Source of the DNA: an uncultured Muribaculaceae bacterium
GTDB lineage: Bacteria > Bacteroidota > Bacteroidia > Bacteroidales > Muribaculaceae
DNA: 64,000 nucleotides
Direction: 5' to 3'
Assembly: GCA_910578035.1 (NCBI GenBank)
Contig: CAJTOB010000001.1
Location: forward strand, 27,625-91,624
The notes beneath the pieces are model-generated. The model had not been told where the DNA came from, ran no database searches, and saw only the letters and a program-made list of their open reading frames with translations. A program made the position numbers and the translations under genes. Each line of letters starts with the position of its first letter. The first letter of the stretch is position 1. Below are positions 16,089-23,739 of the stretch, one piece after another.

Positions 16089-19043
16089 TTACTTTGTCTC
16101 GAAAAAGCGCAGAATCTGGCTCATCAGATGGTTGCGGCTGCTGCCGTCGCCCTTGATGGTTTCGAAGGGGAATCCGATTACAACTGCCTTGTGGGTAGCG
16201 TCCTGCATCACTGTGCCGGCTATGAGGTTGTTCTCGCCGTAGCGCATGAAAGTGGCGCCGGTGGCGTTGTCGGCCGGATAGAATGAGTCGGGCGATTCTA
16301 CTGCATAAAAATCTGCGTTGTATTCATTATAGAAGTTATACTCGCCTTTGCCGAAGGCCTTGAAGCGCACCGGCACCTGATATGCATCGCCGGTCACAGA
16401 GGCCTGTCCGACACGCCAGTTGAAGCCGAGAACCTGCTGAGCGAATTTCTTGTCGGCTTCCGCAATTTCGGGGGTGGAGTAGGGGTTATCCCAGATATCT
16501 GTCGCCACATACGAACCGCTCACAAAGAAGTTTGTGCCGGCCTTGGCAAGAGTGGCCATGCGTGTCTGAAGTTCTGAGGGGAATGCCTTGAAGCGTGTGC
16601 CGTAGGCGCCTCTGCCGGTCTTTGTCTCTTTCTGCTTGCCGAGGATAAGGTCGACCGCCGCCGGCGTGTCGCTTGACTCGCAGAATGCCTCGAGAGAGGT
16701 CGATACAAACGACCATCCAGCCGCCATCGCTGCCGCTCCATGAGAGCCCGTGTAGTCAAATGTGTTTCCGGCAATCACTTTGTCTTCGTAGTTTGCTCGC
16801 GAAGCGCCGAAACCGGCTGCATCGTCGTCCATCCAGGGTATCTGGCGGCGGAATTCAAACTGTTCGCCGATATAGGATATATCCTGCATATAGGGCACAC
16901 CGCCGTCGCGCGATGTGTAGAAGCCTGCAATTTCTTCAGGGCCCTCGCCGGCATCGAAGCGGTCGGGAGCGCTTATGCGTGTAAAGCCGTTGACAACAGT
17001 GAGCATATTCTTTGCACCCTCGGCACGGCCGCAGGCAAGCACCTCCGACGGGAACGAGACTCCGCCGTCGTTGCCGGCTATGATGCGGTAAGAAGTCACT
17101 GCGCCGGGCACAACCTTGTTTACAGTATATTCAGGTTTGTCGGTGCGGGCTATGGTGCGGAATGCTCCGCCGTCCATGCGCTCCTGCACGAGGTAATAGG
17201 TAGGACGTGCGGTCGCTTCGTGCTTGTCGACAGTTTCTTTCCAGCTGAGCTGCCAGAATCCGTCGGCATCTTTGATGGCAAAAGCACGCACCGGCAGCGG
17301 CTGGACCACATAGGGGCGTCCGTCGCGCTGTGCGATATATTTGAGCATACCCTTATAGATGGCGCGGCTCACTGTGAAGCGGAAAGCGGGGTCAAGTCCA
17401 TACGACATGTCGGCAAAGTTCTGATGGCTCAGGAATTCGAGTAGCATCGCCGGTACCTCAGGCGAGCGTGCTTCGTGATATGAGCGGTCCCACATGCCGC
17501 GGCGTGTCCAGTTCGGCTCATAGTCGGCGCGTACATCGTCCACTATGTTTGTCATTATGATGTCGGTAAGGTCGCGCGAGGCAAGACGGCTGCTGCCGTT
17601 GCCCGTAGTCTCGCCCTGAGTGCAGTAAATGCCGAGTGTGCCGATGATAGAATCGTTGAGCGTAGTGCCGGCATCGGTATGGAACGCAAAACTCAGGTCA
17701 ACAGGTATATTCAGACCCTCACGGCCGGGGAGCATCGACGAACCGCCAGCAAGCCAGTTCACCCACAGTCCGCGGCTGCAATAGTCGTCGGTATAGTCGT
17801 TTACGTTGTCTGTCTTGGTATATACGCTGTCGGGAGCTCCGGCCCACTGCAGGAAGTAGCGGGCGCCCTCTGTAAAGCGCGGATAACCCGAGAGCACATA
17901 CTCGTAGTCGATGCTGTCGAGCGGTTCTTTCACAATTCGCGCCACATTGCCCATGCCGCCGCCTATCTTCACGGCGTCTGCGCTTACCACACTGCCTTTG
18001 GCGCCGGTATTGGCAAGCTCTACAATGGTCTTGTCGTGACCGGCCTTGAGAGGAAAGTGTCCGAGATAAATCCAAGTGCCTCCGCCCATGCGCTGGTTCA
18101 CAGTGAAATTGTGTTCGCCGTCGGCGGCGTAGACCTTATAGCTGGCCCGCTCACTGCTGTTGGGCTGCGACTGATGGCTCACATAAACGGCATATGTGTC
18201 GCTTTTGGGAATATCGGCCTTCCAGCTGTAGTGTGCCGATGCTTTTTCCGACGCGTCGGCCACAATCGCTGTGCCTGCCTTGAACGGGTTGTCGCCCACA
18301 TGAAGTTCTTTCTTGTCATAGGCGAAGCCTGGCACGGTTTTGTATTTGCCTTCTGCCTCGAATTTGCCTGTAGCATAGGGCGTAGCATCGTTGTCTATGA
18401 TTATTTCGGTAGTATTGATGTCGCGTTCGCGAGGGCTCATCACATAAGTGCCCGCATTCTCAAGCATAGGCATGAGAAACGGCATCACATACGACTGCGG
18501 ATAAAGGTCTTCGACTGTCTGGAAAATTCGGGCGCGCTGCCATTCCCAGCGGTTGAGCTTCGGCTCGAAATACCAGCCATGGCTCTGCCACAGTGCAATG
18601 TTGGCTCCATCAAGACCCTTGGGGGCCTTTTCGGCATCTTCGCGCACTATAAAAGGCTTCGTTTCGGTCGGACCGGCATTTTTCTTGGCTGCGAAAAGAG
18701 CGAGTTTGTCGAGGTCGCTTTTGCCGCTTTTAAGAGTTACCTTGTAAGATGAGAACGAAGGCCCCATCGCTTTCTTGATATCCTCTTTCAGGGCGCCAAG
18801 CCTGGTGGCATCGAGAGGCACATAGGCTGCGTTGCCGTTGAATTCGACCAAAATGGTTTTCTTCGCCGTATTGACAGTGACTTTTTTTGCCTCCACTTTG
18901 CCAAAGCCGGTGGTGCCTGGTAAATAATTGTTTATAGCTGCCGTTGCGGCGTTTTCTCTTTCTCCGGCTATGGCTGCAACAGGCAAAGAAGCACTCAGAA
19001 AAGCCATGAGCCCCGGAATAAGAACCTTAATTGTGTTTGTCAT
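16089..19043 (-). CDS. Exported N-acetylmuramoyl-L-alanine amidase (Amidase_3) interrupted by a golvesin-type domain
   Basis: A 984-residue protein with a signal peptide (MTNTIKVLIPGLMAFLSASL, cleavage near residue 27). It contains the Amidase_3 catalytic set: H155 in WQSHG, E178 in TVEDLY, H455 in FHTDAG and E536 in LLEFLSHQN, as in zinc amidases that cut stem peptides from MurNAc. Between E178 and H455, about residues 235-370, sits a golvesin/xanthan lyase-type beta domain (HYSWKADIPKSDTYAVYVSH, GTWIYLGHFPLKAG). A fibronectin III-like domain (about 615-705) and an uncharacterised C-terminal domain of about 280 residues follow. It has its own promoter and is followed by a hairpin. It would generate the naked glycan that SpoIID-like and NamZ enzymes need. 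Confidence 0.8.
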   Translation of the reverse strand: MTNTIKVLIPGLMAFLSASLPVAAIAGERENAATAAINNYLPGTTGFGKVEAKKVTVNTAKKTILVEFNGNAAYVPLDATRLGALKEDIKKAMGPSFSSYKVTLKSGKSDLDKLALFAAKKNAGPTETKPFIVREDAEKAPKGLDGANIALWQSHGWYFEPKLNRWEWQRARIFQTVEDLYPQSYVMPFLMPMLENAGTYVMSPRERDINTTEIIIDNDATPYATGKFEAEGKYKTVPGFAYDKKELHVGDNPFKAGTAIVADASEKASAHYSWKADIPKSDTYAVYVSHQSQPNSSERASYKVYAADGEHNFTVNQRMGGGTWIYLGHFPLKAGHDKTIVELANTGAKGSVVSADAVKIGGGMGNVARIVKEPLDSIDYEYVLSGYPRFTEGARYFLQWAGAPDSVYTKTDNVNDYTDDYCSRGLWVNWLAGGSSMLPGREGLNIPVDLSFAFHTDAGTTLNDSIIGTLGIYCTQGETTGNGSSRLASRDLTDIIMTNIVDDVRADYEPNWTRRGMWDRSYHEARSPEVPAMLLEFLSHQNFADMSYGLDPAFRFTVSRAIYKGMLKYIAQRDGRPYVVQPLPVRAFAIKDADGFWQLSWKETVDKHEATARPTYYLVQERMDGGAFRTIARTDKPEYTVNKVVPGAVTSYRIIAGNDGGVSFPSEVLACGRAEGAKNMLTVVNGFTRISAPDRFDAGEGPEEIAGFYTSRDGGVPYMQDISYIGEQFEFRRQIPWMDDDAAGFGASRANYEDKVIAGNTFDYTGSHGAAAMAAGWSFVSTSLEAFCESSDTPAAVDLILGKQKETKTGRGAYGTRFKAFPSELQTRMATLAKAGTNFFVSGSYVATDIWDNPYSTPEIAEADKKFAQQVLGFNWRVGQASVTGDAYQVPVRFKAFGKGEYNFYNEYNADFYAVESPDSFYPADNATGATFMRYGENNLIAGTVMQDATHKAVVIGFPFETIKGDGSSRNHLMSQILRFFETK

Positions 19044-19090
19044 ATGGGTTTGTAATCGTTATTGGGGCAAGGATTGTTCTCCCGATATGG

Positions 19091-19121
19091 CAAAAGTAAG
19101 AAAAAAGATATAGCGACACAA
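19091..19121 (-). promoter_or_regulatory. Promoter of the amidase gene
   Basis: On the minus strand TTG (19119-19121), a 20-base spacer and TACTTTTG (19091-19098) match the Bacteroidota promoter pattern exactly. Transcription should start near 19085, leaving a leader of about 40 bases before the ATG at 19043. The AT-rich remainder up to 19241 shows nothing else recognisable. Confidence 0.7.
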
Positions 19122-19241
19122 CCCCATGCACTTATAAATCTATTATTTTAAACACTATTTAATAATCGTAAATAAATATTTAGAAATACCCCTCGTTTAG
19201 AAAACAATGCACAGGGCGTCGAATTTGGAATACAGGCAGTT

Positions 19242-19442
19242 TCAGTCGCCTTCTTCGAGCATGAAAATCTGTTCTACAGGTTTGCTGAAATAGCGGCCGA
19301 TTTTGAGGGCGAGGGGAGTGGAGGGCAAAAAATGCCCCTTCTCTATTGCTATAATCGTCTGGCGGCTAACTCCAAGAGCATCGGCAAGTTGCTGCTGTGT
19401 GATGTTCTTCTCGGCCCGTTCGATTTTAATCCTGTTCTTCAT
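19242..19442 (-). CDS. Small XRE-family transcriptional regulator
   Basis: A 66-residue protein that is essentially one helix-turn-helix domain: IKIERAEKNITQQQLADALG, then VSRQTIIAIEKGHFLPSTPL, ending VEQIFMLEEGD. The frame is open ten codons further upstream, but the internal ATG at 19442 starts the canonical MKNRIKIERAEK sequence and is preferred. It overlaps the 3' end of the membrane protein gene, so the two are translationally coupled. Regulators of this compact type usually repress their own operon; two matching dyads lie at the shared promoter. Confidence 0.9.
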   Translation of the reverse strand: MKNRIKIERAEKNITQQQLADALGVSRQTIIAIEKGHFLPSTPLALKIGRYFSKPVEQIFMLEEGD

Positions 19443-19836
19443 CGCCGCTTGAGTAGTATTTATGCATTTCATACCGGAAGCGCAGGGCGAAAATTATCGG
19501 AAACGCAACCAGATTTGCTGCCATCACATAGAAATAGTCCATGCCGTTGACAACCAGGGTCTCGATGACAAGGAATGTCACGTATGCGTAGAGAGCGCTC
19601 AGCAGCGAACGCAGGCGTATCGCCCCGGTCATTTCGTCTTCTATTCGCTCCCGCGAGCAGGTGATAAACAGTGAGCCGAGCGCAATGCCGATGATAGCGG
19701 TATCATTGGCGATAGTTTCGGTAAGCCCGCTGAAACTCAAAGCACCATACATCAGCAGAATGCCGAGTACAATAGAGGGCACGAATGCAATCCAGCCTAT
19801 AACGCGGAATATCCGGGGAAAAAGAAATAGTTTCAT
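19426..19836 (-). CDS. Small membrane protein paired with an XRE regulator
   Basis: A 136-residue protein with four hydrophobic segments (about 10-32, 42-60, 80-95 and 103-118) and the polar motif SRERIEDEMTGAIRLRSLLS between the second and third. The same fold, a short polytopic protein with a charged (K/R)E-x-(I/V)EDE loop followed by a small XRE regulator, recurs in Bacteroidota and Firmicutes. No catalytic residues are evident and the function is not known to me. It is the first gene of a two-gene unit with its own promoter; a stress-responsive or membrane-sensing role is speculation. Confidence 0.75.
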   Translation of the reverse strand: MKLFLFPRIFRVIGWIAFVPSIVLGILLMYGALSFSGLTETIANDTAIIGIALGSLFITCSRERIEDEMTGAIRLRSLLSALYAYVTFLVIETLVVNGMDYFYVMAANLVAFPIIFALRFRYEMHKYYSSGDEEQD

Positions 19837-19865
19837 AAAAAGATACTGTTAAAAGTTTGACACTG

Positions 19866-19873
19866 CAAAGGTA
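19866..19873 (-). promoter_or_regulatory. Candidate -7 promoter element of the membrane protein/XRE unit
   Basis: The minus strand reads TACCTTTG, matching TAnnTTTG. The start codon at 19836 is about 20 bases beyond the predicted transcription start. TTTG copies upstream are spaced 12 and 24 bases away rather than the usual 19-21, so the -33 part is uncertain. Confidence 0.5.
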
Positions 19874-19907
19874 AAAATAATTTTACAAAAAGTAAAGCAA
19901 ACTTTAC
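19871..19907. promoter_or_regulatory. Two tandem operator-like dyads, probable XRE binding sites
   Basis: Two perfect inverted repeats share one pattern: GTAAAA-N4-TTTTAC (19871-19886) and GTAAAG-N4-CTTTAC (19892-19907). Their centres are 21 bases apart, two helical turns, and they cover the promoter of the membrane protein/XRE unit. This is what autorepression by a dimeric regulator would look like; the assignment to the XRE protein is inferred. Confidence 0.55.
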
Positions 19908-19962
19908 ATTAAAATTCATCAAAAAAACATTACCCTTGGTCTGTCATTCGAAAAATACAATT

Positions 19963-21024
19963 TTATAAGCCATAAACCAGACCGAATCCTAAAGTCTGGT
20001 TCTTGATTCTCAGAGCAACAATGTCTTCTTCTATGATGAAGATGCTATTGTCGAGCCGTAGTTTTATAGCGAGATAATCGCCGTTATTAGCCGATGTCTG
20101 CGACATTCTGATAATAGTGGCTTCAACATCCGTACATCTGTTATATATTTTTAGTCTGTCGCCAGTTTTTAAGTTGATTCTTGTTGGATTACCTTCGTCT
20201 TTAGTAAAAATATATGCAGCGATTGTTATGGAATCATGTAGTCTGTGGGGATTTTCGGAAACTAGTACCATACCTCGCTTGACATCGTTTTTAGTTATCC
20301 CCTTTAGCAATAGTCCAGGATTATCGCCGATTTCTGCACTGTCACAAAGTTTGCGGAGCATCTCGATTCCGCTTACAATCGTCTTTTTTACATTTTTATT
20401 CTTCGCAATCCATACCTCATCGCCAACGTATATGGAACCACTTTCTATCGTGCCAGTTACTACTGTTCCACGCCCAGTAATTGTAAATACGTCTTCTATC
20501 GGAAATATAAACTCATCATTTTTGTTTTTTTCTTCCCGGTTTTTCAATCTGTCAAAAATGTATTCAACTGGGAAAGGTGGACTCTGAAGATTATTATTTC
20601 TATTGCAATCAGGAATGCTACCCGTAAGTGTTGCTTTGCCTTCAAAAAGGTTAATGATAGTATTTATTGAACCTTCAAGATTATCATAAGCTGTAATCCA
20701 TTGTTTTCGTTTGAGATAGTAGCTGAACTCAGGTGTAAGTGCCACATTCTCTATAAAAACAGGCACTATATTCTTTTTCAGTCCGTGGGCATTGTCAACT
20801 TCGTTCAGTACATCTTCCGATTTCAGAGAATTCGATGATATAAATATTAAAAAGGTGTCCGAATTGATAAGACCTTGCATTATAGCACGCGCATATGGTG
20901 TGCCTGGGGTGATATTGCGTGGGGCTATCCAGCATTTTATACCTCGCATTTCTAACTTGTGACAGATTTCTGTTGGTAATATATCTGCCGATGAATAACT
21001 TATGAAGACATTGAATTCAGACAT
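19963..21024 (-). CDS. TIR domain fused to EF-Tu domains II and III (no GTPase domain)
   Basis: A 353-residue protein. Residues 1-130 form a TIR domain: FISYSSAD (7-14), BB-loop-like CWIAPRNITPGTPY (31-44), FLIFISSNSLKSEDVLNEV (58-76) with E75 where bacterial TIR NADases have their catalytic Glu, and VPVFIE (87-92). After a polar linker (130-170), residues 171-353 align throughout with elongation factor Tu domains II and III: FPIEDVFTITGRGTVVTGTI, GIEMLRKL, GDNPGLLLKGI, ERG-like KRGMVL, then YIFTKDEG and NRCTDVEATI. The GTPase domain is absent (no GHVDHGKT, no NKCD), so it cannot be a translation factor. The gene is AT-rich beside its neighbours and has its own promoter. I infer an NAD-consuming defence effector whose EF-Tu part senses a translation-linked signal. 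Confidence 0.85.
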   Translation of the reverse strand: MSEFNVFISYSSADILPTEICHKLEMRGIKCWIAPRNITPGTPYARAIMQGLINSDTFLIFISSNSLKSEDVLNEVDNAHGLKKNIVPVFIENVALTPEFSYYLKRKQWITAYDNLEGSINTIINLFEGKATLTGSIPDCNRNNNLQSPPFPVEYIFDRLKNREEKNKNDEFIFPIEDVFTITGRGTVVTGTIESGSIYVGDEVWIAKNKNVKKTIVSGIEMLRKLCDSAEIGDNPGLLLKGITKNDVKRGMVLVSENPHRLHDSITIAAYIFTKDEGNPTRINLKTGDRLKIYNRCTDVEATIIRMSQTSANNGDYLAIKLRLDNSIFIIEEDIVALRIKNQTLGFGLVYGL

Positions 21025-21055
21025 GGAACAATTTCAGTTTAGGTTGCGTGTTTCG

Positions 21056-21087
21056 CAAAAGTACTTATTATTTTTATTTCGGACAAA
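21056..21087 (-). promoter_or_regulatory. Promoter of the TIR/EF-Tu-like gene
   Basis: On the minus strand TTTG (21084-21087), a 20-base spacer and TACTTTTG (21056-21063) give a near-perfect Bacteroidota promoter. Transcription would begin near 21050, about 25 bases before the ATG. No operator-like repeat is seen, so expression may be constitutive. Confidence 0.75.
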
Positions 21088-21108
21088 TGCTATGTGGCGG
21101 TTTTTTGC

Positions 21109-21116
21109 TATTTTTG
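21109..21116 (+). promoter_or_regulatory. Possible -7 element directly upstream of ung
   Basis: TATTTTTG matches TAnnTTTG but lies only four bases before the ung start codon, which would give an almost leaderless transcript. No TTG is found at the -33 distance. This is a weak call. Confidence 0.3.
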
Positions 21117-21120
21117 CGCT

Positions 21121-21795
21121 ATGAATGTGAGAATTGAACAAACATGGAAAGATGCTCTCGCCGCCGAGTGGGAGAAGTCTTATTTTGCCGATTTGGTGGC
21201 CTTTGTGCGTGGTAAATATGCGAGCAATACAGTCTATCCGCCGGCAGGGCGCATTTTCGCGGCTTTCGACGCCTGTCCTTTCGACAAGGTCAAGGTCGTA
21301 ATCATCGGTCAGGACCCATATCACGGTCCGGGCCAGGCCAATGGCTTCTGTTTTTCTGTCAATCCGGGTGTTCAGCTACCTCCCTCGCTTGTAAATATAT
21401 ATAAGGAAATGCTCAGCGATGTCGGGCAGCCGGGGCAGCCACTGCCTTCATCGGGCGACCTCACATATCTTGCCGCTCAGGGCGTGCTGTTGCTCAACGC
21501 CACTCTCACCGTCGACGCCCACAATGCCGCTTCGCACCAGGGGCATGGCTGGGAGACATTTACCGACGCCGTCATCGAGCGCCTCAACCGCGAGCGCGAG
21601 AACATCGTCTTTCTCCTGTGGGGCTCATATGCCATTCGCAAGGGTGCCCTGATAGACCGTTCGCGCCATCTTGTGCTCACATCGCCACACCCCTCGCCGC
21701 TGTCGGCTCACCGCGGATTTTTCGGAAACCACCATTTCAGCACAGCCAACGCTTACCTCGCCGAGCACGGCAAAGAACCCGTAAAATGGCTCTGA
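21121..21795 (+). CDS. ung: Uracil-DNA glycosylase, family 1
   Basis: The start MNVRIEQTW gives 224 residues, the usual length; an earlier in-frame start is discarded because it adds a non-family sequence overlapping promoter DNA. The enzyme removes uracil from DNA in base-excision repair. The catalytic water-activating motif GQDPYHGPGQANG (D65, H68), the uracil-binding LLLNATLTV block and the DNA-intercalation motif HPSPLSAHRG are complete, so it should be active. Its last 10 bases overlap the start of the DUF5103 gene in another frame, suggesting a two-gene unit. It is divergent from the TIR/EF-Tu-like gene, with about 97 bases between the start codons. Confidence 0.95.
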   Translation: MNVRIEQTWKDALAAEWEKSYFADLVAFVRGKYASNTVYPPAGRIFAAFDACPFDKVKVVIIGQDPYHGPGQANGFCFSVNPGVQLPPSLVNIYKEMLSDVGQPGQPLPSSGDLTYLAAQGVLLLNATLTVDAHNAASHQGHGWETFTDAVIERLNRERENIVFLLWGSYAIRKGALIDRSRHLVLTSPHPSPLSAHRGFFGNHHFSTANAYLAEHGKEPVKWL

Positions 21796-23045
21796 AACAT
21801 CTGTTTATATTGGTTGCAGCTTTGGCGGCAGTTCTCGTCGCCAGTGCCGCCGACACCATGACCGGCGTCTTCGACGAGCGGATAAAATCACTGCAGGTGC
21901 GCCTCGACGGCAACGACTTCGCCGCGCCGGTGGTGGTGCTCGGCTCGTCCGACAGAATCCGCATAGACTTCGACCACCTCGCGGAAGACCGCGAGTATTT
22001 CCGCTACAGCCTTCAGCACTGTGATGCACGATGGCAGCCTTCCGGCCTGGTCGACAGCGAGTTTCTCGACGGTTTCAACGAAGGTTCTATCGAAGACTAC
22101 GGCTATTCGCAGGCAACGGTCGTGCATTATGTCCACTATTCTCTCACTATACCCAACGAAGAAGTAGCTCCCACAATTTCAGGAAACTATCTGCTCAGAA
22201 TCTATCGCGAGAATGAGCCCGACGAGCCTCTGCTTCAATGCCGCTTTATGGTGAGCGAGCAGACTGTACCCGTATCGGCTTTCTTGACCTCGCGCACCGA
22301 CGTCGACTACAACAAAGCCCACCAGCAGCTCGAAATATGCGTCGATACAGAGCGCGCCGACGTAGAGGATATCTACAACGACCTCCGGGTGGTAGTGCAG
22401 CAGAACGGACGCCTCGACAGCGAGCGAGCCCTTCTCCGACCCATGCGCACCTCCGGGCGCAAGGCGTATTTCGAGCACACTCCCGAACTCATATTCGAGG
22501 GCGGCAACGAATATCGCCGTTTCGAGACCGTTTCGGAATATTACCCCGGCATCGGTGTCGAATCGATTGATTTTCAGAATCCCTACCGCCACTTCTATCT
22601 CTTCGTCGACGAGCCCCGTGCCGACAAGCCGTATCTCTACGACCAGACCCAGCACGGACGCTATTTTATTCGACGTCAGGGCGCTGCCGAGAGCGACTAC
22701 GAGGCCGACTATGGGGTAGTGCACTTCGAGCTCGACATGCCTCAGATTTCCGACGGCTCGATGATATTCATCGATGGCGACTTCGTACACCGTCGCTTCG
22801 ACCCCGAATCTGAAATGCGCTTCAACCCCGTGACTCAGCGCTACGAACGCGCCATGCTCCTCAAACAGGGCGCTTACAACTACCAGTACCTTCTTGTGCC
22901 TCCGGGCGCTATGCGCGGCTACACCGCACCCATCGAAGGCGACTCCTATCAGACCGACAACGAATACCTCATAAAAATATATCACCGCCGCCGTGGCGAC
23001 CGCTACGACCGCCTCATCGGCGTTCACCAAATAATTGATAATTAA
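21786..23045 (+). CDS. DUF5103 protein, type IX secretion plug-like exported beta protein
   Basis: A 419-residue protein starting at MALKHLFILVAALAAVLVAS, a clear signal peptide. The frame is open further upstream, but the ATG at 21786 is the first to give a signal sequence. The mature part is beta-rich with blocks such as YSLQHCDARWQPS, NPYRHFYLFVDEP and GAYNYQYLLVPPG, as in DUF5103, a family now linked to the plug protein of the type IX secretion translocon. Many DUF5103 proteins occur without other secretion genes nearby, as here, so a direct role in type IX secretion is uncertain. The last residues (IIDN) are encoded by AT-rich repeat DNA that continues past the stop. Confidence 0.8.
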   Translation: MALKHLFILVAALAAVLVASAADTMTGVFDERIKSLQVRLDGNDFAAPVVVLGSSDRIRIDFDHLAEDREYFRYSLQHCDARWQPSGLVDSEFLDGFNEGSIEDYGYSQATVVHYVHYSLTIPNEEVAPTISGNYLLRIYRENEPDEPLLQCRFMVSEQTVPVSAFLTSRTDVDYNKAHQQLEICVDTERADVEDIYNDLRVVVQQNGRLDSERALLRPMRTSGRKAYFEHTPELIFEGGNEYRRFETVSEYYPGIGVESIDFQNPYRHFYLFVDEPRADKPYLYDQTQHGRYFIRRQGAAESDYEADYGVVHFELDMPQISDGSMIFIDGDFVHRRFDPESEMRFNPVTQRYERAMLLKQGAYNYQYLLVPPGAMRGYTAPIEGDSYQTDNEYLIKIYHRRRGDRYDRLIGVHQIIDN

Positions 23046-23150
23046 TAATGTAGAATTAATAATTATCGGTTCAATCATCTGTCTGATGAAAAACTTTGTA
23101 GTTAGGTAATAATTCTAAATTATTAATTATTCATTCTTAATTCAAAAGAA
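23037..23150. repeat. AT-rich TAATTATTAATT-type spacer
   Basis: The stretch is built from short variants of AATTAATAATT and AATTATTAATT in both orientations and reaches into the last codons of the DUF5103 gene. Very similar DNA lies at 60759-60836 between efflux genes, again entering the 3' end of a gene. It may be a dispersed non-coding repeat of this genome. Confidence 0.5.
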
Positions 23151-23151
23151 A

Positions 23152-23739
23152 GTGTTACAGATTCAGGATACCTTGGTAAGTCTCGACTTGGTCGAGCGTT
23201 TTTTCTGTTGCGACCTTGAAGCCTGCAAAGGCCAGTGCTGTCTCGAAGGCGATGCCGGCGCCCCGCTCGACGAGGGCGAGGCCGAAAAAATCAGGGAAGT
23301 ACTGCCGATAGTATGGGATAGACTATTGCCTGCCGCTCAGCGCGAAATAGAAGAAAACGGCGTAAGCTACATCGACGAGGAAGGCGACGAGGTCACCGCC
23401 CTTGTCGAAGGCCGTAACTGTGCCTTCGCAACACTCGACGCCGACGGAAACTGGCTCTGCGCCCTCGAAGAAGCCTACCGCCAGGGCCGTTCGCCCTTCT
23501 TCAAGCCCGTTTCGTGCCATCTATATCCCGTCCGCCTCAAAAAATACCCCACATTCACAGCCGTAAACTATCACCGCTGGAAAATATGCCGTGCCGCCGA
23601 AGTCCTCGGCCGCGCCAAAGGCCTCCGCGCCTATCAGTTCCTCGAAGGCCCCCTCCGCCGCCGCTTCGGCGACGCATGGTACGACGAGCTCGCCCTCACC
23701 TGCAAAGAATACCTCGCCACCTACGGCTCCGACTCATAG
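23152..23739 (+). CDS. DUF3109 family protein with Cys-rich metal-site motif
   Basis: A 195-residue protein beginning with a GTG codon. It carries CCDLEACKGQCC (19-30) and further conserved cysteines in GRNCAF, WLCALEEAYRQG, PVSCHLYPVR and WKICRAA, the pattern of DUF3109, related to the YkgJ-type zinc/iron-chelating fold. The conserved SCHLYPVR block is intact and the length is typical. The biochemical role of the family is unknown. Its last 6 bases overlap the convergent end of the sodium symporter gene. The upstream gap consists of the AT-rich repeat and shows no clear promoter, so it may be read through from ung-DUF5103. Confidence 0.85.
   Translation: MLQIQDTLVSLDLVERFFCCDLEACKGQCCLEGDAGAPLDEGEAEKIREVLPIVWDRLLPAAQREIEENGVSYIDEEGDEVTALVEGRNCAFATLDADGNWLCALEEAYRQGRSPFFKPVSCHLYPVRLKKYPTFTAVNYHRWKICRAAEVLGRAKGLRAYQFLEGPLRRRFGDAWYDELALTCKEYLATYGSDS

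Noticed and set aside
19842..19962. Possible toxin-antitoxin reading of the XRE/membrane pair with the TIR gene
   Set aside because: The pair has its own promoter and operators, separate from the TIR gene promoter about 1.2 kb away, and nothing in the sequence links the products.
19963..21024. Reading the TIR/EF-Tu-like protein as a truncated or mis-assembled tuf gene
   Set aside because: The TIR domain is complete, the reading frame is uninterrupted, the linker is natural, the EF-Tu part is diverged along its length, and the promoter fits the TIR start.
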